DNA from: Serratia marcescens
Lineage (GTDB): Bacteria > Pseudomonadota > Gammaproteobacteria > Enterobacterales > Enterobacteriaceae
Length of the DNA: 64,000 bases
NCBI RefSeq assembly: GCF_006715005.1
Contig: NZ_VFMJ01000001.1
Span: forward strand, 620,001 to 684,000
Direction: 5' to 3'
The notes under the pieces were generated by a model. That model was not told where the DNA came from, did no database searches, and was given only the letters and a program-made list of their open reading frames with translations. Position numbers and translations under genes: made by a program. Each line of letters starts with the position of its first letter. Within the stretch, counting starts at the first letter, position 1. Shown one piece after another: positions 23,684-32,922 of the stretch.

Positions 23684-24550
23684 ATGCGTTGGCAAGGGCG
23701 TCGGGAAAGTGACAATGTTGAGGATCGTCGCGGGCAATCTTCAGGTTTGGGCGGCGGTGGCGGCGGCTTTCGCGTGCCGCGTGGCAAGGGCGGCATTGTC
23801 ATTCTGGTAGTGGTGCTGGTGGCCGGCTATTACGGTATCGATCTGTCGCCGCTATTGAACGGCGGTAACGTCGCACCGCAGGGTCAACAGCAGAGCGCCA
23901 ACATCAGCCCGAAAGACGATGAGCTGGCCAAATTCACCTCTGTGGTACTGGCCTCAACCGAGGATAACTGGAAAGAGATTTTCCAGCGCATGGGCAAAAC
24001 CTATCAACCGCCGAAGCTGGTGATGTATCGCGGCGTCACGCGCACCAGCTGCGGCACCGGCCAGGCGGCGATGGGGCCGTTCTACTGCCCGGGTGACAGA
24101 ACGGTATATATCGATCTGTCTTTCTATCAGGACATGAAAACCAAGCTGGGTGCCGGCGGTGATTTCGCCCAGGCCTATGTGGTGGCGCACGAAGTCGGCC
24201 ATCACGTGCAGAACCTGCTGGGCATCGAGCCGAAGGTGCGCCAGATGCAACAGGGTGCCAGCCAGGCGGAAGTGAACCGCCTGTCGGTGAAAATGGAGCT
24301 GCAGGCGGACTGCTTCGCCGGTGTGTGGGGCAAATACGCCGAGAAGCAGCAGATGCTGGAAGAGGGCGATCTGCAGGCGGCGCTGAACGCCGCGCAGGCG
24401 ATTGGCGACGATCGGTTGCAGCAGCAGAGCCAGGGCCGCGTCGTGCCGGACAGCTTCACCCACGGTACCTCGCAGCAGCGCTACACCTGGTTTAAACAGG
24501 GCTTCGACAGCGGCGATCCCAATACCTGCAACACCTTCGCATCCCGTTAA
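23684..24550 (+). CDS. ypfJ: Putative neutral zinc metallopeptidase YpfJ
   Basis: 288 aa of the zinc_peptidase (UPF0757-like) family. A basic, glycine-rich N-terminus (residues 1-35, with [10 protein letters not shown]) is followed by one transmembrane segment (about 37-52) and a periplasmic domain. The zinc motif HEVGHH is at 169-174, with the further acidic ligand in [10 protein letters not shown]. Cysteines at 123, 135 and near the C-terminus may form disulfides. The physiological substrate is unknown. Gene order purC-ypfJ-tmcA is as in E. coli. Confidence 0.93.
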   Translation: MRWQGRRESDNVEDRRGQSSGLGGGGGGFRVPRGKGGIVILVVVLVAGYYGIDLSPLLNGGNVAPQGQQQSANISPKDDELAKFTSVVLASTEDNWKEIFQRMGKTYQPPKLVMYRGVTRTSCGTGQAAMGPFYCPGDRTVYIDLSFYQDMKTKLGAGGDFAQAYVVAHEVGHHVQNLLGIEPKVRQMQQGASQAEVNRLSVKMELQADCFAGVWGKYAEKQQMLEEGDLQAALNAAQAIGDDRLQQQSQGRVVPDSFTHGTSQQRYTWFKQGFDSGDPNTCNTFASR

Positions 24551-24559
24551 CGCCTCAAG

Positions 24560-24587
24560 TGCCGGAGCCTGACTCCGGCATTTTTTT
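24560..24587 (+). terminator. Terminator between ypfJ and tmcA
   Basis: TGCCGGAG and CTCCGGCA around CCTGA, followed by seven T. Confidence 0.9.
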
Positions 24588-24606
24588 CGGATTGAGATAC
24601 AGCCTT

Positions 24607-26619
24607 ATGTTACAGGCAGCGCAACAACTCATGCGGCGGCAGGGCATTCGGCGTTTGCTGGTGCTCAGCGGTGAGCCCGACTGGTGCCGCGAACAGGCGC
24701 AGCGGCTGGCGGCGACGCTGCCGGGCGACTGGCCGTGGGTGGGGGAAAACCCGCCGCCCGGCCTGACGGCGTTGGCGAGCGGCGCAGTGCGCCAATTGCT
24801 GGGGCAGGAACGGTTGCACGCGGTGTTCGACGCCGGTCAGTCGCTGGACGTGGAGGCGTTGGCGGCGCTGTGCGGCGCATTGCGCGCCGGCAGCTGGCTG
24901 CTGTTGCTGACACCGCCCTGGCGGCAATGGCCGCAGCAGCCGGACGGCGACAGCCTGCGCTGGAGCGATTGCCCGCAGCCAATTACCACCCCGCATTTCA
25001 TCCACCATCTGCAGCATCATCTGGCCGACGACCGAGAAGTGACGATCTGGCGGCAGGATGAACCCCTGACGCTGGCCGCGCTGCCGGCGCGTGAAGGATG
25101 GCAGCCGCCGGATGGCCGGCCGACCGAGGAACAACAGGCGATCTTGACGACGCTGCTGCAGGCCGAATCCGGCGTGTGGGTGTTGACCGCCGCCCGCGGC
25201 CGCGGCAAATCGACGCTGGCCGGCATGCTGGTGGCGCAGTCGCCGCTGACCTGTTGGATAACCGGGCCGAGCCGCGCCGCCACTGAGGTGGCCGGGGAAT
25301 GGGCGCAGGGGCGCGCGCAGTTCTGGGCGCCCGATGCCCTGCTGGCGCAGTGCCGGGAGGGGGACGTCAGCGCCGTGGGGTGGCTGCTGGTGGATGAGGC
25401 GGCGGCGATCCCCGCGCCGCTGTTGCAGCAGTTGATCGGTTATTTCCCTCGCGTGCTGCTGACCACCACGGTGCAGGGCTATGAAGGCACCGGCCGCGGT
25501 TTTCTGCTGAAGTTTTGCGCCGGGCTGCCGTCCTATCAGGCACTGAGCCTGCAACAGCCGATGCGTTGGGCGCAGGGGGATGCGCTGGAACGGATAACGG
25601 ACAATGCCCTGTTGTTCAACGAGCTGCCCGCCTGGCCGGCGGACGGCCAGGCGATCGATTACAGCCAGGCGGAGCAGCGTGAACTGTGCGCCGACCCGCA
25701 GCGGCTGGCGCGTTTCTATGCTCTGCTGAGCAGCGCGCATTACCGCACCTCGCCGCTGGATTTGCGCAGGTTGATGGATGCGCCCGGCATGCATTTCGGG
25801 CTGGCGCAGGCCGAACAGGAGGTGGTCGGCGCCGTGTGGCTGGTGGACGAAGGCGGGTTGAGCGCCGAGTTGGCGCACGACGTGTGGGCCGGACGCCGTC
25901 GGCCGCGCGGCAACCTGGTGGCGCAGTCGTTGGCGGCGCATGGCGGCCAATGGTGGGCGCCGACGCTGCATTCACGGCGCATTACCCGCATCGCGACGTT
26001 GCCGGCGTTGCGGCGGCAGGGCATCGCGCGTCAGCTGGTCGAACGGCAACGCCGTCAGGCGCAAGGGTTGGATTTCCTGTCGGTCAGCTTCGGCTATACC
26101 GAGCCGCTGTGGCGCTTTTGGCAATCCTGCGGTTTCGAGCTGGTGCGCATCGGCAGCAAACCGGAGGCCAGCAGCGGCTGTTATACCGCGATGGCTATCT
26201 TACCCTTGAGCGAGCAAGGAGAGGCGCTGCGGCACGCGGCGCACAAGCATCTGGCGCGCGACTGGCCCTGGCTGCGGCAGCGCATCGAGCTCGCGCTGGC
26301 GATCCCGGGCGACGACGGCGACACGCCGCTCGGCGAAGAGGACTGGCGTGAGCTGGCCGGGTTCGCTTTCGCCCATCGGCCGCTGGAGGCCAGCCTGGGA
26401 GCATTGCAGCGTTTGCTGTTGGCCAGCAATTTGCCGCTGCCCGCGCTGCGCGGCCATCTGCAACGGCGGCAATCCCCGGCGGTCTGCGCGGAGCTGGCGG
26501 GCGTCAGCGGTCAGAAAGCCTTGCTGCGGCATTGGCGACACGAAGCGGCGCAGGCGCTGGAACAGTTGAATGCGCAGCACTGCCGCTACTGGCGCGACTG
26601 GGCGCAGTCGTTGCAATAA
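24607..26619 (+). CDS. tmcA: tRNA(Met) cytidine acetyltransferase TmcA
   Basis: 670 aa. Makes N4-acetylcytidine at the wobble base of elongator tRNA(Met), using ATP (or GTP) and acetyl-CoA. Order: N-terminal DUF1726 domain, RNA-helicase-like module with Walker [11 protein letters not shown] (194-203) and Walker [11 protein letters not shown], then a GNAT domain ([22 protein letters not shown]) and a C-terminal tRNA-binding domain. The start [20 protein letters not shown] matches the family; an earlier in-frame start lies inside the ypfJ terminator. RBS is weak. Confidence 0.95.
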   Translation: MLQAAQQLMRRQGIRRLLVLSGEPDWCREQAQRLAATLPGDWPWVGENPPPGLTALASGAVRQLLGQERLHAVFDAGQSLDVEALAALCGALRAGSWLLLLTPPWRQWPQQPDGDSLRWSDCPQPITTPHFIHHLQHHLADDREVTIWRQDEPLTLAALPAREGWQPPDGRPTEEQQAILTTLLQAESGVWVLTAARGRGKSTLAGMLVAQSPLTCWITGPSRAATEVAGEWAQGRAQFWAPDALLAQCREGDVSAVGWLLVDEAAAIPAPLLQQLIGYFPRVLLTTTVQGYEGTGRGFLLKFCAGLPSYQALSLQQPMRWAQGDALERITDNALLFNELPAWPADGQAIDYSQAEQRELCADPQRLARFYALLSSAHYRTSPLDLRRLMDAPGMHFGLAQAEQEVVGAVWLVDEGGLSAELAHDVWAGRRRPRGNLVAQSLAAHGGQWWAPTLHSRRITRIATLPALRRQGIARQLVERQRRQAQGLDFLSVSFGYTEPLWRFWQSCGFELVRIGSKPEASSGCYTAMAILPLSEQGEALRHAAHKHLARDWPWLRQRIELALAIPGDDGDTPLGEEDWRELAGFAFAHRPLEASLGALQRLLLASNLPLPALRGHLQRRQSPAVCAELAGVSGQKALLRHWRHEAAQALEQLNAQHCRYWRDWAQSLQ

Positions 26620-26739
26620 ATTGAATAACTCGCTCAATAAAACCCGATTTTCCCGATTTCTCAATGGCGTATAGTCACTGTCAGCGGTGTGGCGGCGAGC
26701 GTCGCCGCACCAGGTTTGGTTACTATTAAGGAGTCATCG

Positions 26740-27429
26740 ATGAAACATGAGCATTTCGTTGTCCAAAGCCCGGCGACCCCGGCGGCGCAGCTGATCTTGC
26801 TGTTTCACGGTGTCGGCGACAACCCGGTGGCGATGGGAGAGATCGGCAGTTACTTCGCCAAAGACTTTCCTCAGGCCCAGGTGGTGAGCATAGGTGGCCC
26901 TGAAGCGTTTGGCAACGGCGCCGGGCGCCAGTGGTTTTCGGTGCAGGACGTGACCGAAGAGAACCGTATGGCCCGCATCGCAGACGTGATGCCGCAGTTT
27001 GTGGCGGTGGTGCGTCATTGGCAGCAGCTGAGCGGCGTGGGTTATGCCAGCACTGCCCTGGTGGGATTCTCGCAGGGGGCGATCATGGCGCTGGAGGCGT
27101 TAAAAGCGGAAACCCGGCTGGCCGGGCGTGTGGTCGCGTTCAGCGGGCGTTTCGCCCAGCTGCCTGAGCAGGCTTTCGGCGACAGCGTGGTGCATTTGAT
27201 CCACGGTGAAAAGGACGCGGTGATCGCGGTGCAACATGCTCACGCGGCGGCGGAAGCGCTACGGGCCGGCGGCGCCGATTTCACGCTGGACGTGGAGGAA
27301 AACGTCGGGCACGCCATCAACCAGGGCATGATGAACGCCGCGCTGGAAAGGCTGCATTATTATGTGCCGCAGCGCTACTGGGATGAGGCGTTGTCCGGCA
27401 AGCACGGCGAGATGATCGCCTTTCGCTAA
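26740..27429 (+). CDS. ypfH: Carboxylesterase YpfH (alpha/beta hydrolase)
   Basis: 229 aa from ATG 26740 (AAGGAG upstream). Alpha/beta hydrolase with HGVGDN oxyanion motif (23-28), nucleophile elbow GFSQGA with Ser111, and apparent triad partners Asp159 (GEKDAVI) and His191 (VGHAINQ). The family hydrolyses short-chain esters. Conserved position after tmcA, convergent with ypfN. Confidence 0.92.
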   Translation: MKHEHFVVQSPATPAAQLILLFHGVGDNPVAMGEIGSYFAKDFPQAQVVSIGGPEAFGNGAGRQWFSVQDVTEENRMARIADVMPQFVAVVRHWQQLSGVGYASTALVGFSQGAIMALEALKAETRLAGRVVAFSGRFAQLPEQAFGDSVVHLIHGEKDAVIAVQHAHAAAEALRAGGADFTLDVEENVGHAINQGMMNAALERLHYYVPQRYWDEALSGKHGEMIAFR

Positions 27430-27433
27430 AAAC

Positions 27434-27457
27434 TCAGGGCGCCGATGAGCGCCCTGA
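27434..27457. terminator. Hairpin shared by convergent ypfH and ypfN
   Basis: TCAGGGCGC and GCGCCCTGA around a six-base loop, between the two stop codons. T-rich sequence flanks it on both sides. Confidence 0.75.
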
Positions 27458-27459
27458 TA

Positions 27460-27645
27460 TCATTTCTTTTTCGGCCAGTCGTCTTCGTCATCCCACTGGG
27501 CGTTATTGTCGCGGTGCGGCGGTATCTCCGGCTTGTTGGCCAGATAGCTTTTCACGTCAACGCGGCGCAGTTCCTTGATGCCGCTGACGACCATTCCCAC
27601 CAGAACCAGCAGGATAATCCACCAGTAATCAGCTAACCATTGCAT
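27460..27645 (-). CDS. ypfN: UPF0370 small membrane protein YpfN
   Basis: 61 aa: one N-terminal membrane helix ([20 protein letters not shown]), then a conserved cytoplasmic tail with [19 protein letters not shown] and [10 protein letters not shown], the signature of YpfN. Function unknown. Its start is 2 bp after the stop of the upstream M15 peptidase gene and has GGAG, so it is the last gene of the yffB-dapE-peptidase-ypfN operon. Confidence 0.92.
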   Translation of the reverse strand: MQWLADYWWIILLVLVGMVVSGIKELRRVDVKSYLANKPEIPPHRDNNAQWDDEDDWPKKK

Positions 27646-27647
27646 AG

Positions 27648-28322
27648 CTACTCCTTTCCTTCACTGCGTATAAAACGCGAAAAAATCGATGGCAGATGGC
27701 GTTCGAGCCATTCGGCACCGGCGACCTCCTTATCTTGCCAGGCCGCCAGCAACAGGGCCGGGGTCAGCAAATGCTCGGCTTCTTGCGCCAGCGGCCGGTA
27801 GCTCAGATGCCACGGCTCTACCGCCACGCCACCGCTGTCTTCGGTAAAGGGGCGATAGAAACCGAATTCGGCCATATGCGCCGTCAGCCACTGGTTGAGC
27901 GGCGCAAAGTAACCGCCTTCTTCGTATTCCCACGGCTCCAGCTGCAGCTTTTGCCCTTCCGGCAGCAGCGACGGGTCATACACGTCGAGATCGCTGCCCC
28001 AGTGATGGCGGCTGGCGCCCGGCAGGGCCGACCAGCGCAGGATCGCTTCACAGCGCTCGGCGGCGGACAGCGGCGCAACGTCTATCGGGCGGCTGTCCTT
28101 ATCTAATACTGGCCGCTGGCCGCAGAATTTGCCATTCCAGATAGCCAACTGCCGGTCGAAATCGCGGAAGGTGCTGGCGGGCTGGAGATCGAATCCCGCC
28201 TCACGCGCCGCCTGCTGCATCGCCAGGAAGGCGTTGACCGCCTGCGGCTGCAGGCGGTGGTTCGCGCTCAGCGGCGCCAGGTGTTCGGTTGAGCGGCCGG
28301 TGAGCATCTCTGCGTTGATCAT
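27648..28322 (-). CDS. M15-family D-alanyl-D-alanine-type carboxypeptidase, no signal peptide
   Basis: 224 aa, VanY/LdcB-like. The zinc-site pattern is complete: [13 protein letters not shown] (His107, Asp113) and EPWHLSYRP (Glu169, His172). The N-terminus ([10 protein letters not shown]...) has no export signal, so it should act in the cytosol, perhaps on recycled muropeptides or precursor peptides. The ATG overlaps the dapE stop by four bases (ATGA), which implies translational coupling to DAP synthesis. E. coli has no such gene between dapE and ypfN as I recall. Confidence 0.85.
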   Translation of the reverse strand: MINAEMLTGRSTEHLAPLSANHRLQPQAVNAFLAMQQAAREAGFDLQPASTFRDFDRQLAIWNGKFCGQRPVLDKDSRPIDVAPLSAAERCEAILRWSALPGASRHHWGSDLDVYDPSLLPEGQKLQLEPWEYEEGGYFAPLNQWLTAHMAEFGFYRPFTEDSGGVAVEPWHLSYRPLAQEAEHLLTPALLLAAWQDKEVAGAEWLERHLPSIFSRFIRSEGKE

Positions 28323-29446
28323 GCGACCAATTGCTCCATGATGCGTTGATACATGCGGCTCAGCAGCTGCAGATCCGCGGCGTTGACACATTCGTTGACC
28401 TTGTGGATGGTGGCGTTGACCGGCCCCAGTTCCACCACCTGCGCGCCCATCTGCGCGATGAAGCGGCCGTCGGAGGTGCCGCCGGTGGTCAGCAGCTGCG
28501 GCGTCAATTCAGAATAGTGCTCGACGGCGTTGACCACCGCATCCACCAGCGCGCCGCGCGAGGTGAGGAACGGTTGGCCGGACAGTCGCCACTCGATGCT
28601 GTAATTCAACTGGTGGCGCTCCAGCAGCTCTTCTACGCGCTGTTTAATCATCGCGTCGGTGAGTTCGGTGCTGAAACGGAAGTTGAACTGGACGTAAAAA
28701 TCGCCCGGGATCACGTTGTTGCTGCCAGTGCCGGCCTGTACGTTGGCGATCTGCATGCTGGTCGGCGGGAAAAACTCGTTGCCGCGATCCCATTCGATCG
28801 CCACCAGTTCATTCAGCGCCGGCATGGCGCGGTGCACCGGGTTGTCCGCCAGGTGCGGATAGGCAACGTGCCCCTGCACGCCGTGAATGTGCAGGTTGGC
28901 GGTGATGGAGCCGCGTCGGCCGTTTTTCACCACGTCGCCGACGCGCTCGGTGCTGGACGGCTCGCCGACCAGGCAGTAATCCAGGCGCTCGTTGCGCGCC
29001 ATCAGCGTTTCGACCACTTTAACCGTGCCGTGGGTGGCGCTGGCCTCTTCGTCGGAGGTGATCAGAAAAGCCAGGCGGCCCTGGTGATTCGGGTTGGCGG
29101 CGACAAAGCGTTCTGCGGCCACCACCATTGCGGCCAACGAGCCTTTCATGTCTGCCGCACCGCGGCCATACAGCATGCCGTCGCGGATCGCCGGTTCAAA
29201 CGGCGGGTTATCCCAACGCTTTTCATCGCCGGTCGGCACCACGTCGGTATGCCCGGCAAACGCCAGGGTTTGCCCTTCGCCGCGCCAGGCCCAGAAGTTT
29301 TGGGTGTCTTCGAAGTCCATCGCCTCGACGGTGAAACCGATCGCCTGCAGGCGATCGATCATCAGCTGCTGGCAACCTTCGTCATTTGGGCTGAGGGAAG
29401 GGCGTTTAATCAGCTGCTGGGCCAGTTCGATAACCGGGCAAGTCAT
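28319..29446 (-). CDS. dapE: Succinyl-diaminopimelate desuccinylase
   Basis: 375 aa, M20 family dizinc enzyme of the DAP/lysine pathway. Metal and catalytic residues: His66 and Asp68 (GHTDVVP), Asp99 (RGAADMKG), Glu133/Glu134 ([10 protein letters not shown]) and the C-terminal HKVNECV. Overlaps yffB upstream by four bases and the M15 peptidase gene downstream by four, so the whole unit is translationally coupled. Confidence 0.97.
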   Translation of the reverse strand: MTCPVIELAQQLIKRPSLSPNDEGCQQLMIDRLQAIGFTVEAMDFEDTQNFWAWRGEGQTLAFAGHTDVVPTGDEKRWDNPPFEPAIRDGMLYGRGAADMKGSLAAMVVAAERFVAANPNHQGRLAFLITSDEEASATHGTVKVVETLMARNERLDYCLVGEPSSTERVGDVVKNGRRGSITANLHIHGVQGHVAYPHLADNPVHRAMPALNELVAIEWDRGNEFFPPTSMQIANVQAGTGSNNVIPGDFYVQFNFRFSTELTDAMIKQRVEELLERHQLNYSIEWRLSGQPFLTSRGALVDAVVNAVEHYSELTPQLLTTGGTSDGRFIAQMGAQVVELGPVNATIHKVNECVNAADLQLLSRMYQRIMEQLVA

Positions 29447-29829
29447 ACGGCAACCTCGGCGATAAATTGCTGGTAAGCGTCGGCGTTGAAACCGAGCAGG
29501 GCGTGGCCGTTGCCGTCGTCCAGCAGCGGGCGTTTGATGATCGCCGGCTGCGCCAGCATCAGCGCGATGGCGGCATCGGCGTTATCGCAGGCGTTGCGTT
29601 GCGCTTCATCCAACTTGCGCCAGGTGGTGCCGCGAGTATTGAGTAGCGGTTCCCAACCCAGTTGCGCGACGAAACCGCGCAGCTGCTGTTCGGTCAGGCC
29701 GTCGGCGCGGTAGTCGTGAAAATGATAGGCCACGCCCTGATCTTCCAGCCAGCGGCGGGCTTTTTTGATGGTGTCGCAGTTTTTGATGCCGTACATCGTC
29801 AGCGTTGTCTGTTGCGGTTTGTTTGCCAT
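29443..29829 (-). CDS. yffB: ArsC/Spx-like thioredoxin-fold protein YffB
   Basis: 128 aa. Single Cys in the motif [16 protein letters not shown], followed by [10 protein letters not shown] and [11 protein letters not shown], as in E. coli YffB. The family resembles arsenate reductase but is thought to work with glutathione; the true role is unclear. The N-terminus ([11 protein letters not shown]) is ten residues longer than E. coli; AGG lies about 12 bases upstream. Always placed before dapE. Confidence 0.93.
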   Translation of the reverse strand: MANKPQQTTLTMYGIKNCDTIKKARRWLEDQGVAYHFHDYRADGLTEQQLRGFVAQLGWEPLLNTRGTTWRKLDEAQRNACDNADAAIALMLAQPAIIKRPLLDDGNGHALLGFNADAYQQFIAEVAV

Positions 29830-30083
29830 GGCGTAAAGCTACCTGTCTCGTCGAGTCGATACTGAGCGGCGGGCGCGATCTTTGGCCCTCTCGCCGCCCG
29901 GCGATAGCAGAGATAATGCCAGTAAAGCGGCGGCGAGATCCAGACAACGATGCGGGTGAGGTGCGATTGGGTGCCTGGGAGAGGGGAGGCAACGTGGCGG
30001 AGCCGCTGCCTTCGCCGGCGGTGCTCTCGAAGAGATACCGGCGAATGCGTCCAGCCGCAAATGCGGATCTGAAGAAGAGGACG

Positions 30084-30635
30084 TTACTCTTTATTTATTC
30101 TTATGTTTAAACGATCGGTTAAACAGCGCACGCGGGTAATGTGCAATAGCGGTTTTATCCGGCTGGCGCCGAGTTTTTTCATTATTCGTGACTTGTAATG
30201 ATTGGCGGTTTTATTTCTGATATTCATGGCGCTGCTGATGTCGGCCAGCGATTTTCCCGTCGACCATTCCGAAAGGAAAAGCGACTCGCGCTGGGACAGT
30301 TGCGGCGGCTCGGTATAGTGGCTGTAACGTTTATATAAGTCGCCGATCAGGTGGCTAAAACGACTCAATGATATAAGGTTTGATAATATAATGGTCTTTC
30401 TGTCAACAATCACCATTTCATGCGGGCAGTCGGTGATAATGACTATTTTGTAGGTGTTGGGGTTGGCATATTCATCGCGGTAACGTGCTTCAAAATTGGC
30501 GATGGTGACATCGATAAAGCAGACTCTTTTGCGGCTAAAGCCGGCCGGTGCGCGTTTTTCCGCCCAAGTTTGCTTAATGAGTTGTCGGATGCCGACGGTG
30601 GTATAGGCACACTCGCTGAAAATATCAATTTCCAT
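30084..30635 (-). CDS. LuxR-type HTH regulator, orphan
   Basis: 183 aa. The C-terminal domain (about 112-175) is a LuxR/FixJ HTH: LSQRESLFLSEWSTGKSLADISSAMNIRNKTANHYKSRIMKKLG. The N-terminal 110 residues have no phospho-acceptor pattern and no acyl-homoserine-lactone motif; they resemble the RcsA/fimbrial-regulator type, where this domain is often degenerate. AT-rich compared with its neighbours, with lysine- and isoleucine-rich codon use, so transfer is possible. No response-regulator partner lies nearby. Targets unknown. Confidence 0.82.
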   Translation of the reverse strand: MEIDIFSECAYTTVGIRQLIKQTWAEKRAPAGFSRKRVCFIDVTIANFEARYRDEYANPNTYKIVIITDCPHEMVIVDRKTIILSNLISLSRFSHLIGDLYKRYSHYTEPPQLSQRESLFLSEWSTGKSLADISSAMNIRNKTANHYKSRIMKKLGASRIKPLLHITRVRCLTDRLNIRINKE

Positions 30636-31166
30636 TTTATTATAGTCCTTTACTTTCTATTTCCCGGTGAGGAGCGATATCTTAAAACATAAAAAAAGAA
30701 ATAATATAAATAATTTCATGTTGAACTTATCTTGCACCGCAAACGAATGAGCGTTATCTGGGCGCGAGCTTTGCAGGGAGGGCTACATACTAGCATGATT
30801 TATAAAGAGTAAATCTTTTTTTCAACCGAATTTTTAAGTAAGGCAAGATTCATAGAATAGACATCTTCTATTAATACCCCGGCGATTGAAAGGAATTAAC
30901 ATAGATGCAGGCTATCAAAATTATAAAAACGATCGTTTTTGACGATCATTTGATGGCGATGATTTTAATTTAACGAATTAATAACTAAGATTTTTCTTGG
31001 ATTTATCACGATGCGTGGCTTTACTTTAATCGTCAGTAAAGTCGGCGCTGAGGTCGTGCAAAAATTAACGTAGAAATTGAGATAAAGATAATTCTAAACA
31101 AAGAAAACGCGATGTTTTAAGCTGTGGTCAGAGTGCGTTCGTGGGTGATTCATACGGAGAGTTAGC
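30636..31166. other. AT-rich 530-bp region without genes
   Basis: Strongly AT-rich, no credible ORF on either strand. It contains the 16-bp perfect palindrome at 30925-30940 and a related GATCATTTGATGGCGATGATT stretch just after it. It probably carries the long promoter region of the LuxR-type gene and the GTG-start GNAT gene, and looks like a good H-NS target. Confidence 0.6.
30925..30940. promoter_or_regulatory. Perfect palindrome AAAAACGATCGTTTTT
   Basis: A 16-bp two-fold symmetric site in the AT-rich divergent promoter region, with a second GATC pair (GACGATC) two bases on. Binding protein not known; Dam methylation at the central GATC could matter. Confidence 0.55.
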
Positions 31167-31592
31167 GTGAAAGAATGTCATATCGAAATTTCCGAACGGA
31201 TAACGCAGGAAATAACCTCCTGTATCGCGGACGGGTTGGACCGTTTTAACGATGAATATATCGGCTACGGCGATCGCCGGCCGCTGGCAGTGGTGGTAAA
31301 GGAACCCGATAGCGGGAAAGTTCTGGGGGGAATTACCGGGCGCTCATCATTAGGCCTGCTGTTTCTCGATCTCTTTTATCTGCCGGAAGCACTGCGCGGC
31401 GCGGGGCTGGGCAGCGAACTGTTGCGCCGTTTCGAACAGGAAGGCCGCCGGCGCGGTTGCCTTTCCGCCGTGTTGTACACCATCAGCTTTCAGGCGCCGG
31501 ACTTTTATCAACGGCATGGCTGGCAACGCATGGGTGAAGTGCCTTGCTTGCCGCCGGGAACCAGCCGCATCTTTATGAGCAAAACCTTGTGA
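31167..31592 (+). CDS. GNAT-family N-acetyltransferase (GTG start)
   Basis: 141 aa from GTG at 31167 after GGAGAG. GNAT features: AVVVKEPDSGKVLGGITGRSSLGLLFLDLFYLPEALRGAGLGSELLRRFEQEG gives beta4 and the acetyl-CoA loop RGAGLG; C-terminal FYQRHGWQRMGEV. Typical of small-molecule or antibiotic-like acetyltransferases. No ATG gives a full domain. Substrate unknown. Confidence 0.85.
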   Translation: MKECHIEISERITQEITSCIADGLDRFNDEYIGYGDRRPLAVVVKEPDSGKVLGGITGRSSLGLLFLDLFYLPEALRGAGLGSELLRRFEQEGRRRGCLSAVLYTISFQAPDFYQRHGWQRMGEVPCLPPGTSRIFMSKTL

Positions 31593-31599
31593 TGCGCGT

Positions 31600-32031
31600 T
31601 TAACGCACGTAGCCTCCCTGTTGCAGGCGCTGCAGGGCTGCGCCGTCCGCATACACCATGCCGGTGGTCAAATCGTGAAAGCCGTATTTTTTATAAAAGG
31701 CCAGTTTTTCCGGCACCGAATAGATGAAAATCTTGCCGAGCGGCGCCAGATCTTGCATTACCTTATCCATCAGCCGGCGCCCCAACCCCTGTCCCTGAAA
31801 GCGCGGATCGATCGCCACGTCAGCCAGGTAGGCTACCGAGGTCAGATCGCTAATGGCGTGCGCGGTGGCGATCAGCTCGTCGCCGATAAATCCCCAGTAG
31901 CAAAACTGGCTGTGTTGGTAAACGCGCCGCAAGGTGTGCGGATCGCGCTTGCCCAGCCCGGCGGCCTCCAGCAATTCGCACAGCCGCTGCCAGTCGATGG
32001 CGCGGCGGTTCAGGTCGGTGACAATTTCCAT
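31600..32031 (-). CDS. GNAT-family N-acetyltransferase
   Basis: 143 aa. Core: VAYLADVAIDPRFQGQGLGRRLMDKVMQDLAPLGKIFIYSVPEKLAFYKKYGF, with the Q-G-x-G-L-G acetyl-CoA loop and the tyrosine-bearing YKKYGF. Seven bases separate it from the convergent GNAT gene. It shares its strand with the TPR protein gene 9 bp upstream, so those two are probably one transcript. Substrate unknown. Confidence 0.88.
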   Translation of the reverse strand: MEIVTDLNRRAIDWQRLCELLEAAGLGKRDPHTLRRVYQHSQFCYWGFIGDELIATAHAISDLTSVAYLADVAIDPRFQGQGLGRRLMDKVMQDLAPLGKIFIYSVPEKLAFYKKYGFHDLTTGMVYADGAALQRLQQGGYVR

Positions 32032-32040
32032 CGTTTTCCT

Positions 32041-32520
32041 CTAACCAATAAGATTGAGATCGGCGGCATAGTGCCGAATGGCGCACTGATAGCCGCGGAT
32101 GTCGGGGTCTGACGAGGTGTCCGCCAACAGCAACAACAGATCGGCCACGGCCCGTTTATTTTCACCCAGGTTGTACAGCGCCATGGCGCGAAACAGCATC
32201 AGCTCGTTGGCCTGCGGGAACTCGGTCAGGCCGTCGTCGAAAGCCCGCAGCGAAGCCGGGTATTCTCCCAAGGCGCGGTAGGTGCTGCCGAGGCCCAGCC
32301 AGGCCTCGCGGCGCTGGGCGGGCGGCAAATCGCGGGCCAGCGCCGCGAGGTAACAGGGAATGGCCTGTTGCTCCAGACCCTGTACGTCATACAGACAGGC
32401 CAGCTGAAAGTGCAGCATCGCTGCTTCCGGCTCTGTCGCCAGCTGCCGTAGCGCCAGTGCAGTGGCTTCCTGATAGCGGCCCTGCGTTTTCAGCTGTGAA
32501 AGAGACAAAGAGGTGGGCAT
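32041..32520 (-). CDS. Tetratricopeptide repeat protein
   Basis: 159 aa. At least three TPR-like helical pairs: LKTQGRYQEATALALRQLATEPEA, FQLACLYDVQGLEQQAIPCYLAAL, WLGLGSTYRALGEYPASLRAFDDGL and FRAMALYNLGENKRAVADLLLLL. No signal peptide, so probably a cytosolic scaffold. It is followed by, and probably co-transcribed with, a GNAT acetyltransferase gene. A partner-binding role is inferred. Confidence 0.85.
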   Translation of the reverse strand: MPTSLSLSQLKTQGRYQEATALALRQLATEPEAAMLHFQLACLYDVQGLEQQAIPCYLAALARDLPPAQRREAWLGLGSTYRALGEYPASLRAFDDGLTEFPQANELMLFRAMALYNLGENKRAVADLLLLLADTSSDPDIRGYQCAIRHYAADLNLIG

Positions 32521-32673
32521 GATCGGCGCTCCATTGGCGTATTTTTATACCTTTTACACGCTATCGTGGAGAAATTGATATCACAAGGGAATAGCTGCAC
32601 TGAGTATTGATCAGATAAATACGAAAATGTGCGCTAGCCCCGGTTTCCGGGCCCGGCATCGTTCCCGTTTCCC

Positions 32674-32702
32674 TTCACATGGTCAAAAAACAGGCGTAGA
32701 AT
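32674..32702 (+). promoter_or_regulatory. Sigma-70-like promoter of ypfM
   Basis: -35 TTCACA (32674-32679), 17-bp spacer, -10 TAGAAT (32697-32702). The ypfM ATG lies 35 bp downstream. Confidence 0.65.
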
Positions 32703-32736
32703 CCGCTTCGTCAAATAATTGAGGTTGTAAAGTATT

Positions 32737-32796
32737 ATGGTTGATCGTGAATTAGGAAACTGGAAAGACTTCATTGATGAGATGTTGGGCAACTGA
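32737..32796 (+). CDS. ypfM: 19-residue small protein YpfM
   Basis: Encodes MVDRELGNWKDFIDEMLGN, compared with MIERELGNWKDFIEVMLRK recalled for E. coli YpfM: 13 of 19 identical, including the ELGNWKDFI core. It is too short for a normal ORF list. Conserved position between acrD and yffB/dapE supports it. Function unknown. GAGG lies 13 bases upstream, a poor RBS spacing. It is followed by a strong terminator shared with acrD. Confidence 0.85.
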   Translation: MVDRELGNWKDFIDEMLGN

Positions 32797-32874
32797 CACA
32801 GCGTTGAAGCAGATGGCAAGGTTGAGTCATTGGAACGTCACTGAAACACCTTGGGAACGAAAATTATCGTTCAG

Positions 32875-32910
32875 AAAAAGCAGCATCGGCTACCCGACGC
32901 TGCTTTTTTT
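32875..32910. terminator. Bidirectional terminator between ypfM and acrD
   Basis: AAAAAGCAGCATCGG pairs with CCGACGCTGCTTTTT (one mismatch) around CTAC; A run on the left and T run on the right let it serve both strands. Confidence 0.92.
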
Positions 32911-32922
32911 ATCCCCTGCGAT

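Noticed and set aside
29805-30110. 101-aa plus-strand ORF between yffB and the LuxR-type gene
   Set aside because: Arg/Pro-rich, begins inside yffB antisense, no RBS or domain.
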